A stretch of DNA of 64,000 bases from an uncultured Pontibacter sp. (GCF_947492645.1 NZ_CANLMZ010000003.1:344627-408626), one strand, 5' to 3'; shown: positions 1 to 9,530, counted from the first letter of the stretch. Program-made: numbers and translations. The notes: generated from the sequence alone by a model not told the origin.

Positions 1-150
1 GGCTTCGTCGTCAGCGATGGCAGCTGCTCCTGCATTATCTCGGCTACTCCCCAGCAAAGCATATGCATTTGCGTCGCTTATGCGTTCGCAGGCGCTAAAA
101 ACACTTACCAGCAGCAGGCTTAGCAGGCCCATTTGTATATACTTTTTCAT
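1..150 (-). CDS. Lipoprotein of unknown function, N-terminal fragment
   Basis: An ATG on the minus strand at 148-150 opens a frame with no stop to the window edge, giving 50 residues. It begins MKKYIQMGLL, continues with a leucine/valine-rich stretch and reaches a lipobox VFSAC with the lipidated cysteine at residue 21. That is a standard signal peptidase II signal, so the product should be an envelope lipoprotein. The mature start (ERISDANAYALLG) is not one I recognise. The C-terminal part lies outside the window, so no function can be given. It is on the same strand as the OmpA lipoprotein upstream but is separated from it by a hairpin terminator. Confidence 0.7.
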   Translation of the reverse strand, partial: MKKYIQMGLLSLLLVSVFSACERISDANAYALLGSSRDNAGAAAIADDEA

Positions 151-223
151 ACTTGTACTTCTCTCAGGCCAAAGGCATCTCCTTTGGTACTTTATCAGCT
201 TTTACAGGATGCTTTATAAAAAA

Positions 224-249
224 CCAGCCGCACCAAGAGGTGCGGCTGG
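224..249 (-). terminator. Rho-independent terminator after the OmpA-like gene
   Basis: A perfect 11-bp inverted repeat (CCAGCCGCACC / GGTGCGGCTGG) with an AAGA loop. Read on the minus strand it is followed by six T residues, and it lies 35 bases past the stop of the gene at 285-950. Confidence 0.85.
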
Positions 250-284
250 AAAATCATCCAATATTCACTTTAATCAATAAGATC

Positions 285-950
285 TTATAAATCGCCACGC
301 TCAGCGGCTTTTCTCATTTTCTCGTTTGCATAAATAGCTATCTCTACGCGGCGGTTTTGCGCACGGCCAGATTCTGTAGAGTTATCCGCTACAGGCTGAT
401 CGAAAGCATAGCCTTGCGTGGTAATACGGCTGCGGTCTACACCCATTTGAGCGGCATAGTTTGCCACAGACTGCGCACGACGCTCCGATAAAGCTTGGTT
501 TAGGTCACGTGAACCAGTATTGTCGGTATGGCCCTCGATAAGGATATTTGTGTCCGGATACTTTTTAAGTGTAGTAGCTAGCTGCGATATCTCTGTTTTA
601 GCACCAGACTGCAACTCCGCTGAGTTTGTGCTGAACAGGATGCCAGAGTTGAAAGTGATCTTGATACCTTCTCCTACACGCTCAACCTTTGCATTTTCAA
701 GGTCGCGCTGCAACTCTTCGGCCTGCTTATCCATGCGGCGACCGATAAGGGCACCTGCTGTACCACCCACGGCTGCACCAATAATAGCGCCTGTAGCGGT
801 GCTACCTGTTGCTTTACCAATGGCGCCACCCAATACAGCACCAGCACCAGCACCAATTGCACCGCCCTTAGCAGTACGGCTGGCATTACACGATGTAAAA
901 AGTATAGCAATCAAGGCAAAAGCTGCCAGATAAATTCTCATGTTTTTCAT
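285..950 (-). CDS. OmpA-family lipoprotein with glycine zipper (paralogue 1)
   Basis: Outer-membrane lipoprotein predicted to bind peptidoglycan. Counting from the chosen ATG at 950 (MKNMRIYL), the lipobox cysteine (ILFTSC) is residue 21. The chain then has a glycine-zipper segment at about 29-69 (GGAIGAGAGAVLGGAIG, then GAIIGAAVGG) and an OmpA C-terminal domain at about 94-205 with GHTDNTG, LNQALSERRA and QNRRVEI. This start matches the lipobox spacing of the neighbouring paralogue; ATGs at 971 and 962 would lengthen the N-terminus. The domain normally grips diaminopimelate in peptidoglycan, and glycine zippers favour membrane insertion or oligomerisation. It has its own terminator and shares the order zipper-RRMDKQAEEL-OmpA with the next gene, so the pair is a tandem duplication. 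Confidence 0.88.
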   Translation of the reverse strand: MKNMRIYLAAFALIAILFTSCNASRTAKGGAIGAGAGAVLGGAIGKATGSTATGAIIGAAVGGTAGALIGRRMDKQAEELQRDLENAKVERVGEGIKITFNSGILFSTNSAELQSGAKTEISQLATTLKKYPDTNILIEGHTDNTGSRDLNQALSERRAQSVANYAAQMGVDRSRITTQGYAFDQPVADNSTESGRAQNRRVEIAIYANEKMRKAAERGDL

Positions 951-1021
951 GGTCTTCATATTTTGTTTCATTTACGAACAATTAAGTTCTGTGCTTAATA
1001 CTCCTATTTTTTTAAAATGTT

Positions 1022-1048
1022 CCGTGCTCTTGCCATACTTGAGCACGG
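1022..1048. other. Inverted repeat in the gap between the two OmpA-like genes
   Basis: CCGTGCTC and GAGCACGG form a perfect 8-bp inverted repeat around an 11-base spacer. It lies about 70 bases upstream of the ATG of the gene at 285-950. No T-run follows on either strand, so an operator or mRNA leader hairpin is more likely than a terminator. The rest of the 951-1278 gap holds only the terminator of the next gene and AT-rich sequence. Confidence 0.35.
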
Positions 1049-1212
1049 CAGTAAGTATGAATGGGTGCAATAATTTTAGCTTGTACCTGGTACATAACAC
1101 GTTATATTGCCTATACTATATACTTTAACGTCTATAATTAATTCTTGTTTATTATAAGGCGTTGCTTTCGGTGCAATTTAGTGTATGCCATGCTGTAGCA
1201 AGTATAAACGCA

Positions 1213-1246
1213 GCAGGGCCCGACGGAAGAATCCGTCGGGCCCTGC
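1213..1246 (-). terminator. Strong hairpin after second OmpA-like gene
   Basis: A perfect 15-bp GC-rich stem (left arm 1213-1227, right arm 1232-1246) with an AGAA loop, 33 bases past the stop of the gene at 1279-2040. The T-run is better on the plus strand than on the minus strand, so it may act in both directions. Confidence 0.75.
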
Positions 1247-1278
1247 TTTTAGCTTTTTAAAGCTGTACTAAATGCGCC

Positions 1279-2040
1279 TTATTTTACTTGGCCGCTTTCA
1301 GCTGCTTTTTTAAGTTCATCGTTTGCAACGATGATGATCTCTACACGGCGGTTCTGCGAACGGCCTTCTGCAGTTGTGTTGTCAGCAATTGGCTGGTCGT
1401 AGCTGTAACCTTTTGCTTGCAGGCGTGAGCCATCCACACCTAAGCTTCTGGCATAAGCAGCCACAGAGGCAGCACGTCTTTCAGAAAGCTTTTGGTTTAA
1501 CTCATAAGAGCCTGTATTATCGGTGTGTCCTTCTACAATTACGTTAGTGCCTTCGTACTCTTGCAGCGTTTTAGCCAGCTTCTCGATATCGCGTTTTGCG
1601 TTAGCGCTTAGTTCTGCTGAGTTAACCGCAAATAAAATACCTGAGTCGAAGTTTACGCGGATAGCCTCGCCAACACGCTCAACTTTTGCATTCTCCATGC
1701 TCTTCTCCAGCTCTTCGGCCTGCTTATCCATGCGGCGACCGATAACAGCGCCTGTTGCGCCACCCACGGCTGCACCAATAATGGCACCTGCAGCTGTATT
1801 ACCCATTCTGTTACCGATAATACCACCTACAACTGCACCACCACCGGCACCAATCAAACCACCTTTCGTAGTTTTATTCATACCTTTTTTATCCGCATCG
1901 GCTGTATTGTTATCTGTAGTTGAGCCTGTTGTGGTACCTGTATTACCGCCATTGCTTGCCGTTGGGGCAGTTGTTTGGCAAGATGTGAATAGCATGGTAA
2001 CAGCTAAAAGCGAGCTCAAAGAAAATTTTACTAGTTTCAT
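1279..2040 (-). CDS. OmpA-family lipoprotein with glycine zipper (paralogue 2)
   Basis: A 253-residue paralogue of the gene at 285-950. I chose the ATG at 2040 (MKLVKFSLSS) because it puts the lipobox cysteine (LFTSC) at residue 21; an upstream in-frame ATG at 2100 would spoil the signal peptide. After the lipobox is a flexible Thr/Ser/Asn/Gly linker (about 22-50) that paralogue 1 lacks, then a glycine zipper (about 60-100), the shared RRMDKQAEEL motif, and an OmpA domain (about 126-238) with GHTDNTG, LNQKLSERRA and QNRRVEI. The predicted role is an outer-membrane lipoprotein contacting peptidoglycan, the longer linker perhaps spanning more periplasm. Confidence 0.88.
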   Translation of the reverse strand: MKLVKFSLSSLLAVTMLFTSCQTTAPTASNGGNTGTTTGSTTDNNTADADKKGMNKTTKGGLIGAGGGAVVGGIIGNRMGNTAAGAIIGAAVGGATGAVIGRRMDKQAEELEKSMENAKVERVGEAIRVNFDSGILFAVNSAELSANAKRDIEKLAKTLQEYEGTNVIVEGHTDNTGSYELNQKLSERRAASVAAYARSLGVDGSRLQAKGYSYDQPIADNTTAEGRSQNRRVEIIIVANDELKKAAESGQVK

Positions 2041-2240
2041 GTGTTTGTTGGTTTGGTAAATGTTTTTTTCTGTTTTTACTTTAGATAAGGGCTCATACAT
2101 GTATCTGTTGATCGCCTTTGCAATCGTTGTGCCAAAACTATATTAAGCTTTAGCTATACACGAAAAAATATATCTTTTTATTTTATTCCAGCCCATATAA
2201 ATATTCTTGTTTTACGGGCTAGCAACCATTTCGGTAAAAT

Positions 2241-2277
2241 AAAAGCGCCTGCCGTTTTGATGGTGGCAGGCGCTTTT
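2241..2277 (-). terminator. Terminator of accD
   Basis: A perfect 13-bp stem (AAAAGCGCCTGCC / GGCAGGCGCTTTT) 22 bases past the accD stop. The A/T ends give a T-run on both strands. Confidence 0.88.
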
Positions 2278-2299
2278 ATCTATGCAGCATCCATCATAA

Positions 2300-3202
2300 T
2301 TAAGATGCTTTTGATGTTTTGGCAGCCTTAGGTTTTGTACTGCTGTTTGCTTTATCCTCCACAATCATACTTAATAGGTCGGATAGTTTGCTCTTTAGTT
2401 CTTTGCGGTCCACTATAAAATCAAGGAAGCCGTGCTCTAACACGAACTCAGCGCTTTGGAAGCCCTTAGGTAAATCCTTGCCAATTGTTTCTTTGATAAC
2501 GCGTGGGCCGGCGAAACCAATAAGTGCGCCTGGCTCTGCAATGTTAAAGTCGCCTAGCATGGCGTAAGACGCTGTTACACCACCTGTAGTAGGATCTGTC
2601 AGCATGGAAATGTATGGCAGCTTCTCTTCTGCCAGCAATGCCAGTTTTGCAGAGGTTTTAGCCATCTGCATCAACGAGAAACCAGCTTCCATCATTCGGG
2701 CACCACCAGACTTAGAAATCATCATAAATGGTGTGCGGGTTTCACGGGCATGATCAATGGCGCGCGCAATCTTCTCTCCTACCACAGAACCCATAGAGCC
2801 ACCAATAAAGTTGAAGTCCATACAGGCAATGGTAATTTCCTGGCCGTTCATTTTACCGTAAGCTGTACGCACGGCATCTTTAAGGCCCGTTGATTTTTGG
2901 GTAGCGGCAATACGGTTAGGGTATGGCTTGGTATCTACAAAGTCCAGCGGGTTGCCTGAGGTCAGGTTCTCGTCCAGCTCTGTAAATGCGTTATCATCAA
3001 AAAGTATGGCAAAGTATTCTTTAGAGCCGATGCGGTCGTGGTAGTTACACTTAACGCAGGTGCTCATGTTTTTGCGGTGCTCGGCCATACTGGCTACGGT
3101 TTTGCAACTTGGGCACTTGTACCACAATCCGTCCGGCGTTTCTTTCTTCTGCTCTGTAGGTGTAATAATTCCTTTTTCAGCTCTTTTAAACCAAGGCATC
3201 AT
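2300..3202 (-). CDS. accD: Acetyl-CoA carboxylase carboxyltransferase subunit beta
   Basis: Beta subunit of the carboxyltransferase half of acetyl-CoA carboxylase, which moves the carboxyl group from biotin on AccB to acetyl-CoA to make malonyl-CoA, the first committed step of fatty-acid synthesis in the cytoplasm. The N-terminal zinc ribbon is complete: Cys30, Cys33, Cys49 and Cys52 (C-x2-C-x15-C-x2-C). The crotonase-like fold follows, with [20 protein letters not shown] and [19 protein letters not shown]. The length of 300 is normal. Two ATGs are adjacent, and the second (3199, MPWFKR) fits the family N-terminus at least as well. accA is not in the window. The Lys/Ala/Ser-rich tail is not conserved. 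Confidence 0.97.
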   Translation of the reverse strand: MMPWFKRAEKGIITPTEQKKETPDGLWYKCPSCKTVASMAEHRKNMSTCVKCNYHDRIGSKEYFAILFDDNAFTELDENLTSGNPLDFVDTKPYPNRIAATQKSTGLKDAVRTAYGKMNGQEITIACMDFNFIGGSMGSVVGEKIARAIDHARETRTPFMMISKSGGARMMEAGFSLMQMAKTSAKLALLAEEKLPYISMLTDPTTGGVTASYAMLGDFNIAEPGALIGFAGPRVIKETIGKDLPKGFQSAEFVLEHGFLDFIVDRKELKSKLSDLLSMIVEDKANSSTKPKAAKTSKAS

Positions 3203-3271
3203 AGTAAAAAGCGTGCTTGCAGCACTTTAAAGTTAATATACGACTGCCACACAGCACCGTATCAAAATGAA

Positions 3272-3323
3272 GTGACCTGCTTTTACCAGCCCGTAATCCG
3301 GAGCTTTGGATAAAGCAGGTCAC
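3272..3323 (-). terminator. Probable terminator of the aldolase gene
   Basis: A 12-bp inverted repeat (GTGACCTGCTTT / AAAGCAGGTCAC) with a 28-base loop, between the aldolase stop and accD. The large loop and weak T-run (TCATTTTG) make it less certain than the other hairpins. Confidence 0.45.
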
Positions 3324-3357
3324 AAAAATATGTAATAATCAGCAGTTCTGCTACAAA

Positions 3358-4416
3358 TTATGCCAATGTAATATCGTTGCTCAGATACACATCCTGGATA
3401 GCGTTAAGTAACTCCACGCCAACCTTCATGTCTTTCTGGAACGCTTTACGGCCAGAAATTAAGCCCATGCCGCCTGCGCGCTTGTTTATAACCGCTGTGC
3501 GTACTGCATCTGCCAAGTCAGATTCGCCTTTAGACTCACCGCCAGAGTTGATCAGACCGGCACGGCCCATGTAGCAGTTTGCCACCTGGTAGCGCGCAAG
3601 ATCAATCGGGTTGTTAGTAGTCAGCTTGTCGTACATCGCCTTATGAGACTTAGCGAAGTTAATAGCTGTAAAACCGCCGTTGTTCTCAGGAAGCTTTTGC
3701 TTGATGATGTCTGCCTGGATGGTTACGCCCAGGTGGTTGGCCTGCGCTGTAATATCGGCAGCTACGTGATAATCGGTACCGTCTTTTTTAAAGGCGTTGT
3801 TACGGGCATAGCACCAAAGTATAGTTGCCATACCTAACTGGTGTGCTCTTTCAAAGGCCTCAGCTACCTCAATTATCTGGCGAGAAGATTCCTCAGAACC
3901 AAAGTATATGGTTGCTCCTACTGCTGCAGCTCCTAAATTCCAGGCCTCATCCACAGAACCGAACATGATCTGGTCAAACTTATTAGGGTAAGTCAGCAGT
4001 TCGTTGTGGTTGATCTTAACAATGAAAGGAATTTTGTGCGCGTATTTTCTGGACATCATGGCCAGGTTACCAAACGTTGTGGCAACGGCATTACAACCGC
4101 CCTCTATGGCAAGCTTAATGATGTTTTCCGGATCAAAGTAAATAGGGTTTGGCGCAAACGATGCACCGGCTGTGTGCTCTATGCCCTGGTCTACAGGTAA
4201 GATAGAAACATAACCTGTCCCGCCCAGGCGGCCATGGTCAAATAACTGCTGCAGGCTGCGCAGCACCTGTGGGCTACGGTTTGACTGAGCAAAGATGCGG
4301 TCCACAAAATCAGGGCCTGGTGCATGCAATTGCTCTTTAGAAATAGTTTTGCTTTCATACTGCAGCAGGTTTTCTGCTTCAGAACCAAGTAAAGAAACGA
4401 TGTTATCGTAAGTCAT
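3358..4416 (-). CDS. fbaB: Class I fructose-bisphosphate aldolase (FbaB/DhnA type)
   Basis: Schiff-base aldolase of the archaeal-type class I family, which cleaves fructose 1,6-bisphosphate or condenses the two triose phosphates in glycolysis and gluconeogenesis. The 352 residues match the usual length. Family features seen are [20 protein letters not shown] near residue 73, [34 protein letters not shown] and the [14 protein letters not shown] segment near the C-terminus. It is not the zinc-dependent class II enzyme. It is a single gene with its own upstream region, which carries a pair of 20-bp direct repeats. I did not assign the Schiff-base lysine. Confidence 0.93.
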   Translation of the reverse strand: MTYDNIVSLLGSEAENLLQYESKTISKEQLHAPGPDFVDRIFAQSNRSPQVLRSLQQLFDHGRLGGTGYVSILPVDQGIEHTAGASFAPNPIYFDPENIIKLAIEGGCNAVATTFGNLAMMSRKYAHKIPFIVKINHNELLTYPNKFDQIMFGSVDEAWNLGAAAVGATIYFGSEESSRQIIEVAEAFERAHQLGMATILWCYARNNAFKKDGTDYHVAADITAQANHLGVTIQADIIKQKLPENNGGFTAINFAKSHKAMYDKLTTNNPIDLARYQVANCYMGRAGLINSGGESKGESDLADAVRTAVINKRAGGMGLISGRKAFQKDMKVGVELLNAIQDVYLSNDITLA

Positions 4417-4442
4417 TTGTCTTGTTATTTTGTGATAGAGAC

Positions 4443-4512
4443 ACTTTGATTTGGTGATACAAATATATAATCAAAAATTTAATTCTTTATATACTTTGAT
4501 TTTACGATACAA
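4443..4512. repeat. Two 20-bp direct repeats upstream of the aldolase gene
   Basis: Copies at 4443-4462 and 4493-4512 share 17 of 20 bases (ACTTTGATTT, three variable bases, GATACAA) and start exactly 50 bp apart. They flank a minus-strand promoter-like box and lie 27-96 bases upstream of the aldolase ATG. This arrangement suggests two binding sites for a regulator. The rest of the 4417-4852 gap has no gene that I can support. Confidence 0.5.
4460..4467 (-). promoter_or_regulatory. Possible -7 box for the aldolase gene
   Basis: On the minus strand this reads TATATTTG, an exact match to the Bacteroidota -7 consensus TAnnTTTG. No TTG lies at the right distance upstream, so it is a half-match. 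Transcription would begin inside the first direct repeat. Confidence 0.35.
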
Positions 4513-4852
4513 TAGAGGCTTCAGAAGTATAAAAGGTGGCTTAAAACGCTACTGCACCCTTCTCCCAAGTATAAAGCATATGTTCATAACCCCAACATCA
4601 TACTTACAATTGGTTAAAAAGTTATAGGCAACCCAGCCTAATTTTCAGTTTTGGTGCAGCTGTTTTTTGCCGCTCAGGCCAATAGATTAGATTTAAACTG
4701 CCTAAGATCATTTTTATACTTGGCAACGGCTTATCTTATACTTCCACCTGCTGCGCCGTTAAACCGATGCTTACACCCTGTCATATTATTACATCTTATC
4801 CTCAGGTTGGCTCGTTTATATATACTGCTAACAAACTAACCATCTGACACCT

Positions 4853-5515
4853 ATGAAAACTCTTGGCAAACGCTTCATACATAAGGCATCTTACCTGTTA
4901 CTTACCACGCTGGTACTTATACTTTGGACTTGCACCCCTACAACCAGAATAACCGGCACCTGGAAAAGCCCTGAGGCAACAAGTAAGCCGTTTAACAAAA
5001 TTGTGGTTGCCGCACTTACGGACAATGTGCGTGCAAGAGAAACAGTAGAGGCTGATATGCAGGCACAGTTTCAGGCCAGGGGCCTGGCCGTTACCAAAAG
5101 TATAGATTTGTTTCCGCCAAACGCAGCGAGCAAAAATGGCCCTGATGTAGACTTATTACTAGACAGGCTGAAGGACGATGGCTATGATGGCATCATGACG
5201 ATTGCCCTTATTGACGAAAAAACAGAGACAAGATATGTGCCCGGCACCCAGGGATATGCCCCCATGACACGCTTTGGCTGGTACGGCAGGTTCAGGGGAT
5301 ATTATTCGTATTGGTACCCCACCTTGTATGACCCCGGATATTATACCGAAGACAAAGTGTACTTTCTGGAAACTAACCTATACGACGAAGCAACAGAGAA
5401 CCTGGTTTGGTCGGCGCAGTCGCAATCATATAGCCCATCAAGTTTAAGAAAAGCCTCTGAGAAGTTAGCCGAAATTACTGTAAACAGGATGTCTCAGGAT
5501 GGAATTATAAAATAA
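4853..5515 (+). CDS. Uncharacterised lipoprotein
   Basis: A 220-residue protein with a type II signal peptide: basic start, hydrophobic run LLLTTLVLILW and the lipidated Cys27 in WTC. I do not recognise the family with confidence. The mature part starts with TGTWKSPEA, has an alternating pattern around KIVVAALTDN and DGIMTIALID, and then an aromatic stretch (about 140-170) rich in Tyr, Trp and Gly, such as RFGWYGRFRGYYSYWYP. The overall plan recalls small DUF4136-like lipoproteins, but that is only a resemblance. It is a single gene ending in a strong terminator shared with the convergent M28 gene. Confidence 0.8.
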   Translation: MKTLGKRFIHKASYLLLTTLVLILWTCTPTTRITGTWKSPEATSKPFNKIVVAALTDNVRARETVEADMQAQFQARGLAVTKSIDLFPPNAASKNGPDVDLLLDRLKDDGYDGIMTIALIDEKTETRYVPGTQGYAPMTRFGWYGRFRGYYSYWYPTLYDPGYYTEDKVYFLETNLYDEATENLVWSAQSQSYSPSSLRKASEKLAEITVNRMSQDGIIK

Positions 5516-5520
5516 CCCAA

Positions 5521-5561
5521 AATAGAAGCGGTGCACCTGGTTTAGGTGCACCGCTTCTATT
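5521..5561. terminator. Bidirectional terminator between convergent genes
   Basis: A perfect 18-bp inverted repeat with arms 5521-5538 and 5544-5561 and a GGTTT loop. It lies between the plus-strand lipoprotein stop and the minus-strand M28 stop, with A/T-rich ends on both sides. Confidence 0.9.
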
Positions 5562-5583
5562 TTATACTTGCCTAAGTGCTTTG

Positions 5584-6594
5584 TTACTCGTTATACAACA
5601 CATGCAGCACCGTTTGCCCTACTGCTTTTAAGGTATTCTTACTGATCACATCCATGTTGTCCGTATGCCGGTGGTGGTAAGGCCCAAAGTAATCGTCTGG
5701 GTTGCTCATGTTATACTCGATGATGTCGATCATGCGGATATTCCCCCAGGCGTTCACATAAGTATGGTCGTCAGTAATGCCGGGTGCGTTTACATACTTA
5801 AAGTAATCGGAGTACCCAATGCTGTTACCTGCTTTCCATACTTTATCCACAATCTCTTTGGCATATTGCAGCGAAGTGCCTTCCCTGGCAAACTTAGCGT
5901 TCTCGGCACCTACCATATCCAGGAGTATGCCGTAGTTGGCACGGTAGTTTGGCGTGTGCTTGTTCTTGCTCCAGTACTGTGACCCCAGGCACCAGTCGTT
6001 GTCCATGTTAGGATACTTGCTGTCATCAGGCCTGCCGTAATCCTCCCCGTCAAAGAAAATCATGTCTACTCCAATTTCCGGCTTTTGCTCCGAAGTATGG
6101 ATGGTTCTGGCAATCTCCAGTAAAACCCCTACGCCGCTTCCTCCGTCGTTGGCTCCGTCTATCGGTTTGTCCTGGTTTTCGTCGTCTTTATCAGCAAACG
6201 GCCGTGTATCCCAATGTGCGGCCAGCAACACGCGGTTAGCAGCCTCGGGTTTGTAAGAAGCAATGATGTTGCGCAGGTTCAGCATTTTGCCATCGAAAGC
6301 ACGCATCTGAAAATTCTGCACCTTTACCTCGGCACCATATGCCCGCAGCTGTTGTATAATCCATTCGCCGGTAGCATAATGTGCCGGTGTGTTTGGCACG
6401 CGTGGCCCAAAGGCTACTTGCTCCTGAATAAAAGTATAAGCTGAATCGGCGTTAAACGCTGGTGCCTTAACTGCAAGTACTTCCTTTTCTGCTACAGCAG
6501 CTTGCTTTGCTCCGCCCTTCTCGGCAGAGTCGCAGCTATACATAGCCAAAGCGCCTGCAGCTAAAAGTACCAGCGTTTTCAAATTATTCTTCAT
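5584..6594 (-). CDS. M28-family zinc lipoprotein, glutaminyl cyclase-like
   Basis: A 336-residue lipoprotein (lipobox AMYSC, Cys21) with an M28 metallo-aminopeptidase/glutaminyl-peptide cyclotransferase fold. Visible metal-site segments are [15 protein letters not shown] (His127, Asp129), [16 protein letters not shown] (Asp150) and FFDGEDYG (Glu184), with a later DDHTYVN. The region resembles bacterial glutaminyl cyclases as well as aminopeptidases, so the reaction could be removal of N-terminal residues or cyclisation of N-terminal Gln. It should act in the periplasm or at the outer membrane. Its first 11 bases overlap the end of cysS, so the two are probably cotranscribed and translationally coupled. 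Confidence 0.88.
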   Translation of the reverse strand: MKNNLKTLVLLAAGALAMYSCDSAEKGGAKQAAVAEKEVLAVKAPAFNADSAYTFIQEQVAFGPRVPNTPAHYATGEWIIQQLRAYGAEVKVQNFQMRAFDGKMLNLRNIIASYKPEAANRVLLAAHWDTRPFADKDDENQDKPIDGANDGGSGVGVLLEIARTIHTSEQKPEIGVDMIFFDGEDYGRPDDSKYPNMDNDWCLGSQYWSKNKHTPNYRANYGILLDMVGAENAKFAREGTSLQYAKEIVDKVWKAGNSIGYSDYFKYVNAPGITDDHTYVNAWGNIRMIDIIEYNMSNPDDYFGPYHHRHTDNMDVISKNTLKAVGQTVLHVLYNE

Positions 6595-8080
6595 AAGCCC
6601 AGTCTATTCCGGTTTTCATGTCTTTGATCACGATGCCCTGTTTCTTGAGTTCTGCACGGATGGCGTCTACTTTATCATAGGCTTTGTTTTCTTTAGCCTC
6701 TTTGTAAAAACCAAGCACCAGGTGCAGCATATCGTCCATGTCGCCAACTTGCTCTTCCTGCAGCCCCAGCACATTTAGCACCAGCTCCCCGTAAGTGCTG
6801 CGGATGGTATCAAACGTGCCCCTTTCAAGCTGCGCAATATTGAGCTGCCCTAAGTGCAAACTGTTTATTTTTTTGAGCAGATTGAACAAAGATGCAATGG
6901 TACGGGCCGTATTCATGTCATCGTTCATGCCACGGAAACAGTCCTCTGTCAGCTTCAACAAATCTTCGTTCAGCTTTGCATCCGGCGCTATTCCTGCTCC
7001 ATCTTCAGGGTACTGCAGCTTCTTCAGCACATTCAGCCCGTTCATCAGCTTTGTATACCCTTTGCGCGCTGCCTGCAAGGCCTCGTTGCTAAAGTCGAGG
7101 GTGCTGCGGTAGTGTGCCTGAAGTATAAAAAAGCGTATTGTCATCGGAGAATACTTCTCCTCCAGCATGGCGTGGTTGCCGCTAAAGAGCTCGCTCAGGT
7201 TAATAAAGTTGCCCAGCGATTTACCCATCTTCTGCCCGTTTACCGTGATCATGTTGTTATGAACCCAGTATTTGGCGGCATCGGTGTGGTTGTTGCTGGC
7301 CTGGCTTTGCGCTATCTCGCATTCGTGGTGCGGGAACATCAGATCCAGTCCTCCCCCATGAATATCAAAGGTAGTTCCCAGGTATTTTCGGCTCATGGCA
7401 GAGCACTCCAGGTGCCAGCCCGGAAAGCCATCGCTCCATGGCGAAGGCCAGCGCATGATATGCGACGGCGAAGCTTTTTTCCAGAGCGCAAAGTCCAACG
7501 GAGAGCGTTTGTCACTTTGTCCTTCGGTATCGCGGGTGTTTGCCATCAAATCCTCTATCACTCTCCCCGAAAGCTTGCCATACTTGTTGTTTTTATGATA
7601 CGCCTGCACATCAAAGTATACCGAGCCATTTACCTCATAGGCCATACCGTTGCCCAGTATTTCCTGTATCATCTCTATCTGCTCGATGATATGGCCTGAG
7701 GCGCGTGGCTCAATATCAGGGCGCAACACGTTCAGTTTGTCCATGTCCTGGTGGTATACATTGGTGTAGTGCTGCACTACCTCCATTGGCTCCAGGTGCT
7801 CCAGCTTCGCTCTCTTCGCAATTTTATCCTCCCCTTCATCGGCATCATTTTCCAGGTGCCCTACATCAGTAATGTTTCGCACAAAGCGTACTTTATACCC
7901 CTGATACTTCAGGTAGCGGTAAAGCACATCAAAAGTAACGGCGCTACGGGCATGGCCCAGGTGAGGCTCTCCGTAAACAGTTGGGCCGCACAGGTACATC
8001 CCAACAAAGGGCGCGTGCAAGGGCTCAAACTCTTCTTTCTTTCGCGTAAGCGTGTTGTATAGGTTCAGTTTCTGTTGCAT
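6584..8080 (-). CDS. cysS: Cysteinyl-tRNA synthetase
   Basis: Class I aminoacyl-tRNA synthetase that charges tRNA-Cys in the cytoplasm; 498 residues, normal length. Signatures present: [16 protein letters not shown] with zinc ligand Cys31 and the HIGH motif as HLGH (residues 40-43), the zinc-binding GWHLECSAM and HHECEIAQ segments, and the KMSKS loop as KMGKSLGN. The Gly in place of the first Ser of KMSKS is a tolerated variant. The ATG at 8080 gives the standard N-terminus. The 3-prime end overlaps the downstream M28 gene by 11 bases. Confidence 0.97.
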   Translation of the reverse strand: MQQKLNLYNTLTRKKEEFEPLHAPFVGMYLCGPTVYGEPHLGHARSAVTFDVLYRYLKYQGYKVRFVRNITDVGHLENDADEGEDKIAKRAKLEHLEPMEVVQHYTNVYHQDMDKLNVLRPDIEPRASGHIIEQIEMIQEILGNGMAYEVNGSVYFDVQAYHKNNKYGKLSGRVIEDLMANTRDTEGQSDKRSPLDFALWKKASPSHIMRWPSPWSDGFPGWHLECSAMSRKYLGTTFDIHGGGLDLMFPHHECEIAQSQASNNHTDAAKYWVHNNMITVNGQKMGKSLGNFINLSELFSGNHAMLEEKYSPMTIRFFILQAHYRSTLDFSNEALQAARKGYTKLMNGLNVLKKLQYPEDGAGIAPDAKLNEDLLKLTEDCFRGMNDDMNTARTIASLFNLLKKINSLHLGQLNIAQLERGTFDTIRSTYGELVLNVLGLQEEQVGDMDDMLHLVLGFYKEAKENKAYDKVDAIRAELKKQGIVIKDMKTGIDWAYEE

Positions 8081-8187
8081 GGTTATTTTAAAGTATAGGC
8101 ACCATTGGCAGCCGTACTTATTTACTTGCCATTATACTTGGCTATTGATGGTTCAAAACTATAAATATTGTGCCCCTTCTCCTAACG

Positions 8188-9324
8188 CTAGTCCTGTACT
8201 TTAGGCTGCAAAACATACTTTGCTGATATAGGAAAATGGTCAGACAGCCCCATTTCGTAGTGAGTTTCGTAATCATACGCTTTCAGGGCCTCGCTATAAA
8301 ACTGGTTATCGATACGCAGAAAAGGCAATGGCCCATTATACGTGGCGCCCACACCGGAACCGGCCTCTACAAAGGCATTATTCAGCACTTTCGCCAGCTC
8401 GTTATAAGTATAACTGAAAGGAATATCGTTAAAATCGCCGCACACAATTACAGGGTAAGGCGACTCGCTGATATGCTCCAGCAGCAGCTCCACCTGGTTG
8501 CCTCTGGCAATAAACCCACGCTTTAAACGCCGGGCCAGGTTACGCCCTTCTTTCTTAAAGCTTTCTTCGTTTCCTATAGCCGAGTAAGTGTTCTCTATGT
8601 CCTGCGACTTTATGCTCATCGATTGTAAATGCGCCGTGTATACTCTTATAGTGTCGCCTTTTACGTTCACATCAGCCCAGATGCCGCGATTATGGTTAGA
8701 CTCGCCAAAACGAATAACGCCTTTATTCACGATCGGGTATTTCGAGAAAATAACAATACCAATATCAGCTTTGTTGCGATCAACATATGAAACGGAAAAG
8801 AACCTGTACCTGTCGTAGCGCGTGCCGATTTTACTTACGGTGTTGTAGGTATCGGACCCACGGTTACTGTAAAACTCCTGCAAGCAGATAATGTCAGCAG
8901 GGTGTGTCGCAACCCACTCCACCATGTCCATCGAAGCTTGCCGTTCGCTACCGTCTTTATCAGCGTAAGCATTAAAAACATGCGTGTTAAAGCTTAGCAC
9001 CTGCAGCCGCTTTGCGCTTTCGTTTACTTCTTCTGTTGCGTTAACGGAAACCAAGCGGGCATAATAATTCCAGCCAAGTATAAGTACTGACAGCGGCAGC
9101 ACCAAAAGCCACGAACGGCGCAACAGCCAGTATATCAGGAAAAAAAAGTTGAGCACCAGCGGCCCCGGCAATGAGAAAGAGATAAAGGCAGCCGGCCAGA
9201 AACGCTGTGGCGGCACCTGCAGGCATACCACGCCCAGCAATATCCAAAGCACCACCAGGGTGTTCAGAATTAGCCACACGCGCCTACGGATTGTCTTGAA
9301 AGTTGCCGCCATAAAAGCAAACAT
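8188..9324 (-). CDS. Membrane-anchored endonuclease/exonuclease/phosphatase-fold protein
   Basis: Residues about 17-87 hold three hydrophobic segments, and the rest is an EEP (exonuclease III/DNase I-like) domain. The catalytic set is present: Asn113 in SFNTHVFNAY, Glu150 in ICLQEFY, the later GDFND, and the C-terminal SDHFPI with its His. Such proteins hydrolyse phosphodiester or phosphomonoester bonds; the substrate (nucleic acid, lipid head group or inositol phosphate) cannot be told. The catalytic domain probably faces the periplasm, by analogy with similar Bacteroidota proteins. A TATGTTTG box overlaps the first ATG, so the ATG four codons downstream (9312) is a credible alternative start. 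Confidence 0.85.
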   Translation of the reverse strand: MFAFMAATFKTIRRRVWLILNTLVVLWILLGVVCLQVPPQRFWPAAFISFSLPGPLVLNFFFLIYWLLRRSWLLVLPLSVLILGWNYYARLVSVNATEEVNESAKRLQVLSFNTHVFNAYADKDGSERQASMDMVEWVATHPADIICLQEFYSNRGSDTYNTVSKIGTRYDRYRFFSVSYVDRNKADIGIVIFSKYPIVNKGVIRFGESNHNRGIWADVNVKGDTIRVYTAHLQSMSIKSQDIENTYSAIGNEESFKKEGRNLARRLKRGFIARGNQVELLLEHISESPYPVIVCGDFNDIPFSYTYNELAKVLNNAFVEAGSGVGATYNGPLPFLRIDNQFYSEALKAYDYETHYEMGLSDHFPISAKYVLQPKVQD

Positions 9325-9530
9325 ACAAATTATGCTTTTATCTATACCACACCTACCCTCAGAATATGTTCATACAGGTGCACGCGTCTACACTTTGTAA
9401 GCGGGTGCACGAACTATTAATATGGCAGGTTTGTTAGTTTTTACTTGCCCTTGGGTATCTGATGATTCACTTGAAATTGCGAAGGAACGGAGAGCCTAAA
9501 TTATTTAAAAGCTTAACTACGCGCACTATG

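Noticed and set aside
520..933. Open frame of 137 codons on the plus strand opposite the first OmpA-like gene; a similar one at 1523-2059 opposite the second
   Set aside because: Both are Ala/Pro-rich mirrors of the glycine-zipper and OmpA coding strand, with no family pattern or promoter of their own.
940..1128. 62-codon plus-strand frame between the OmpA-like genes
   Set aside because: Phe/Leu/Tyr-rich reading of AT-rich noncoding DNA without a promoter or known homology.
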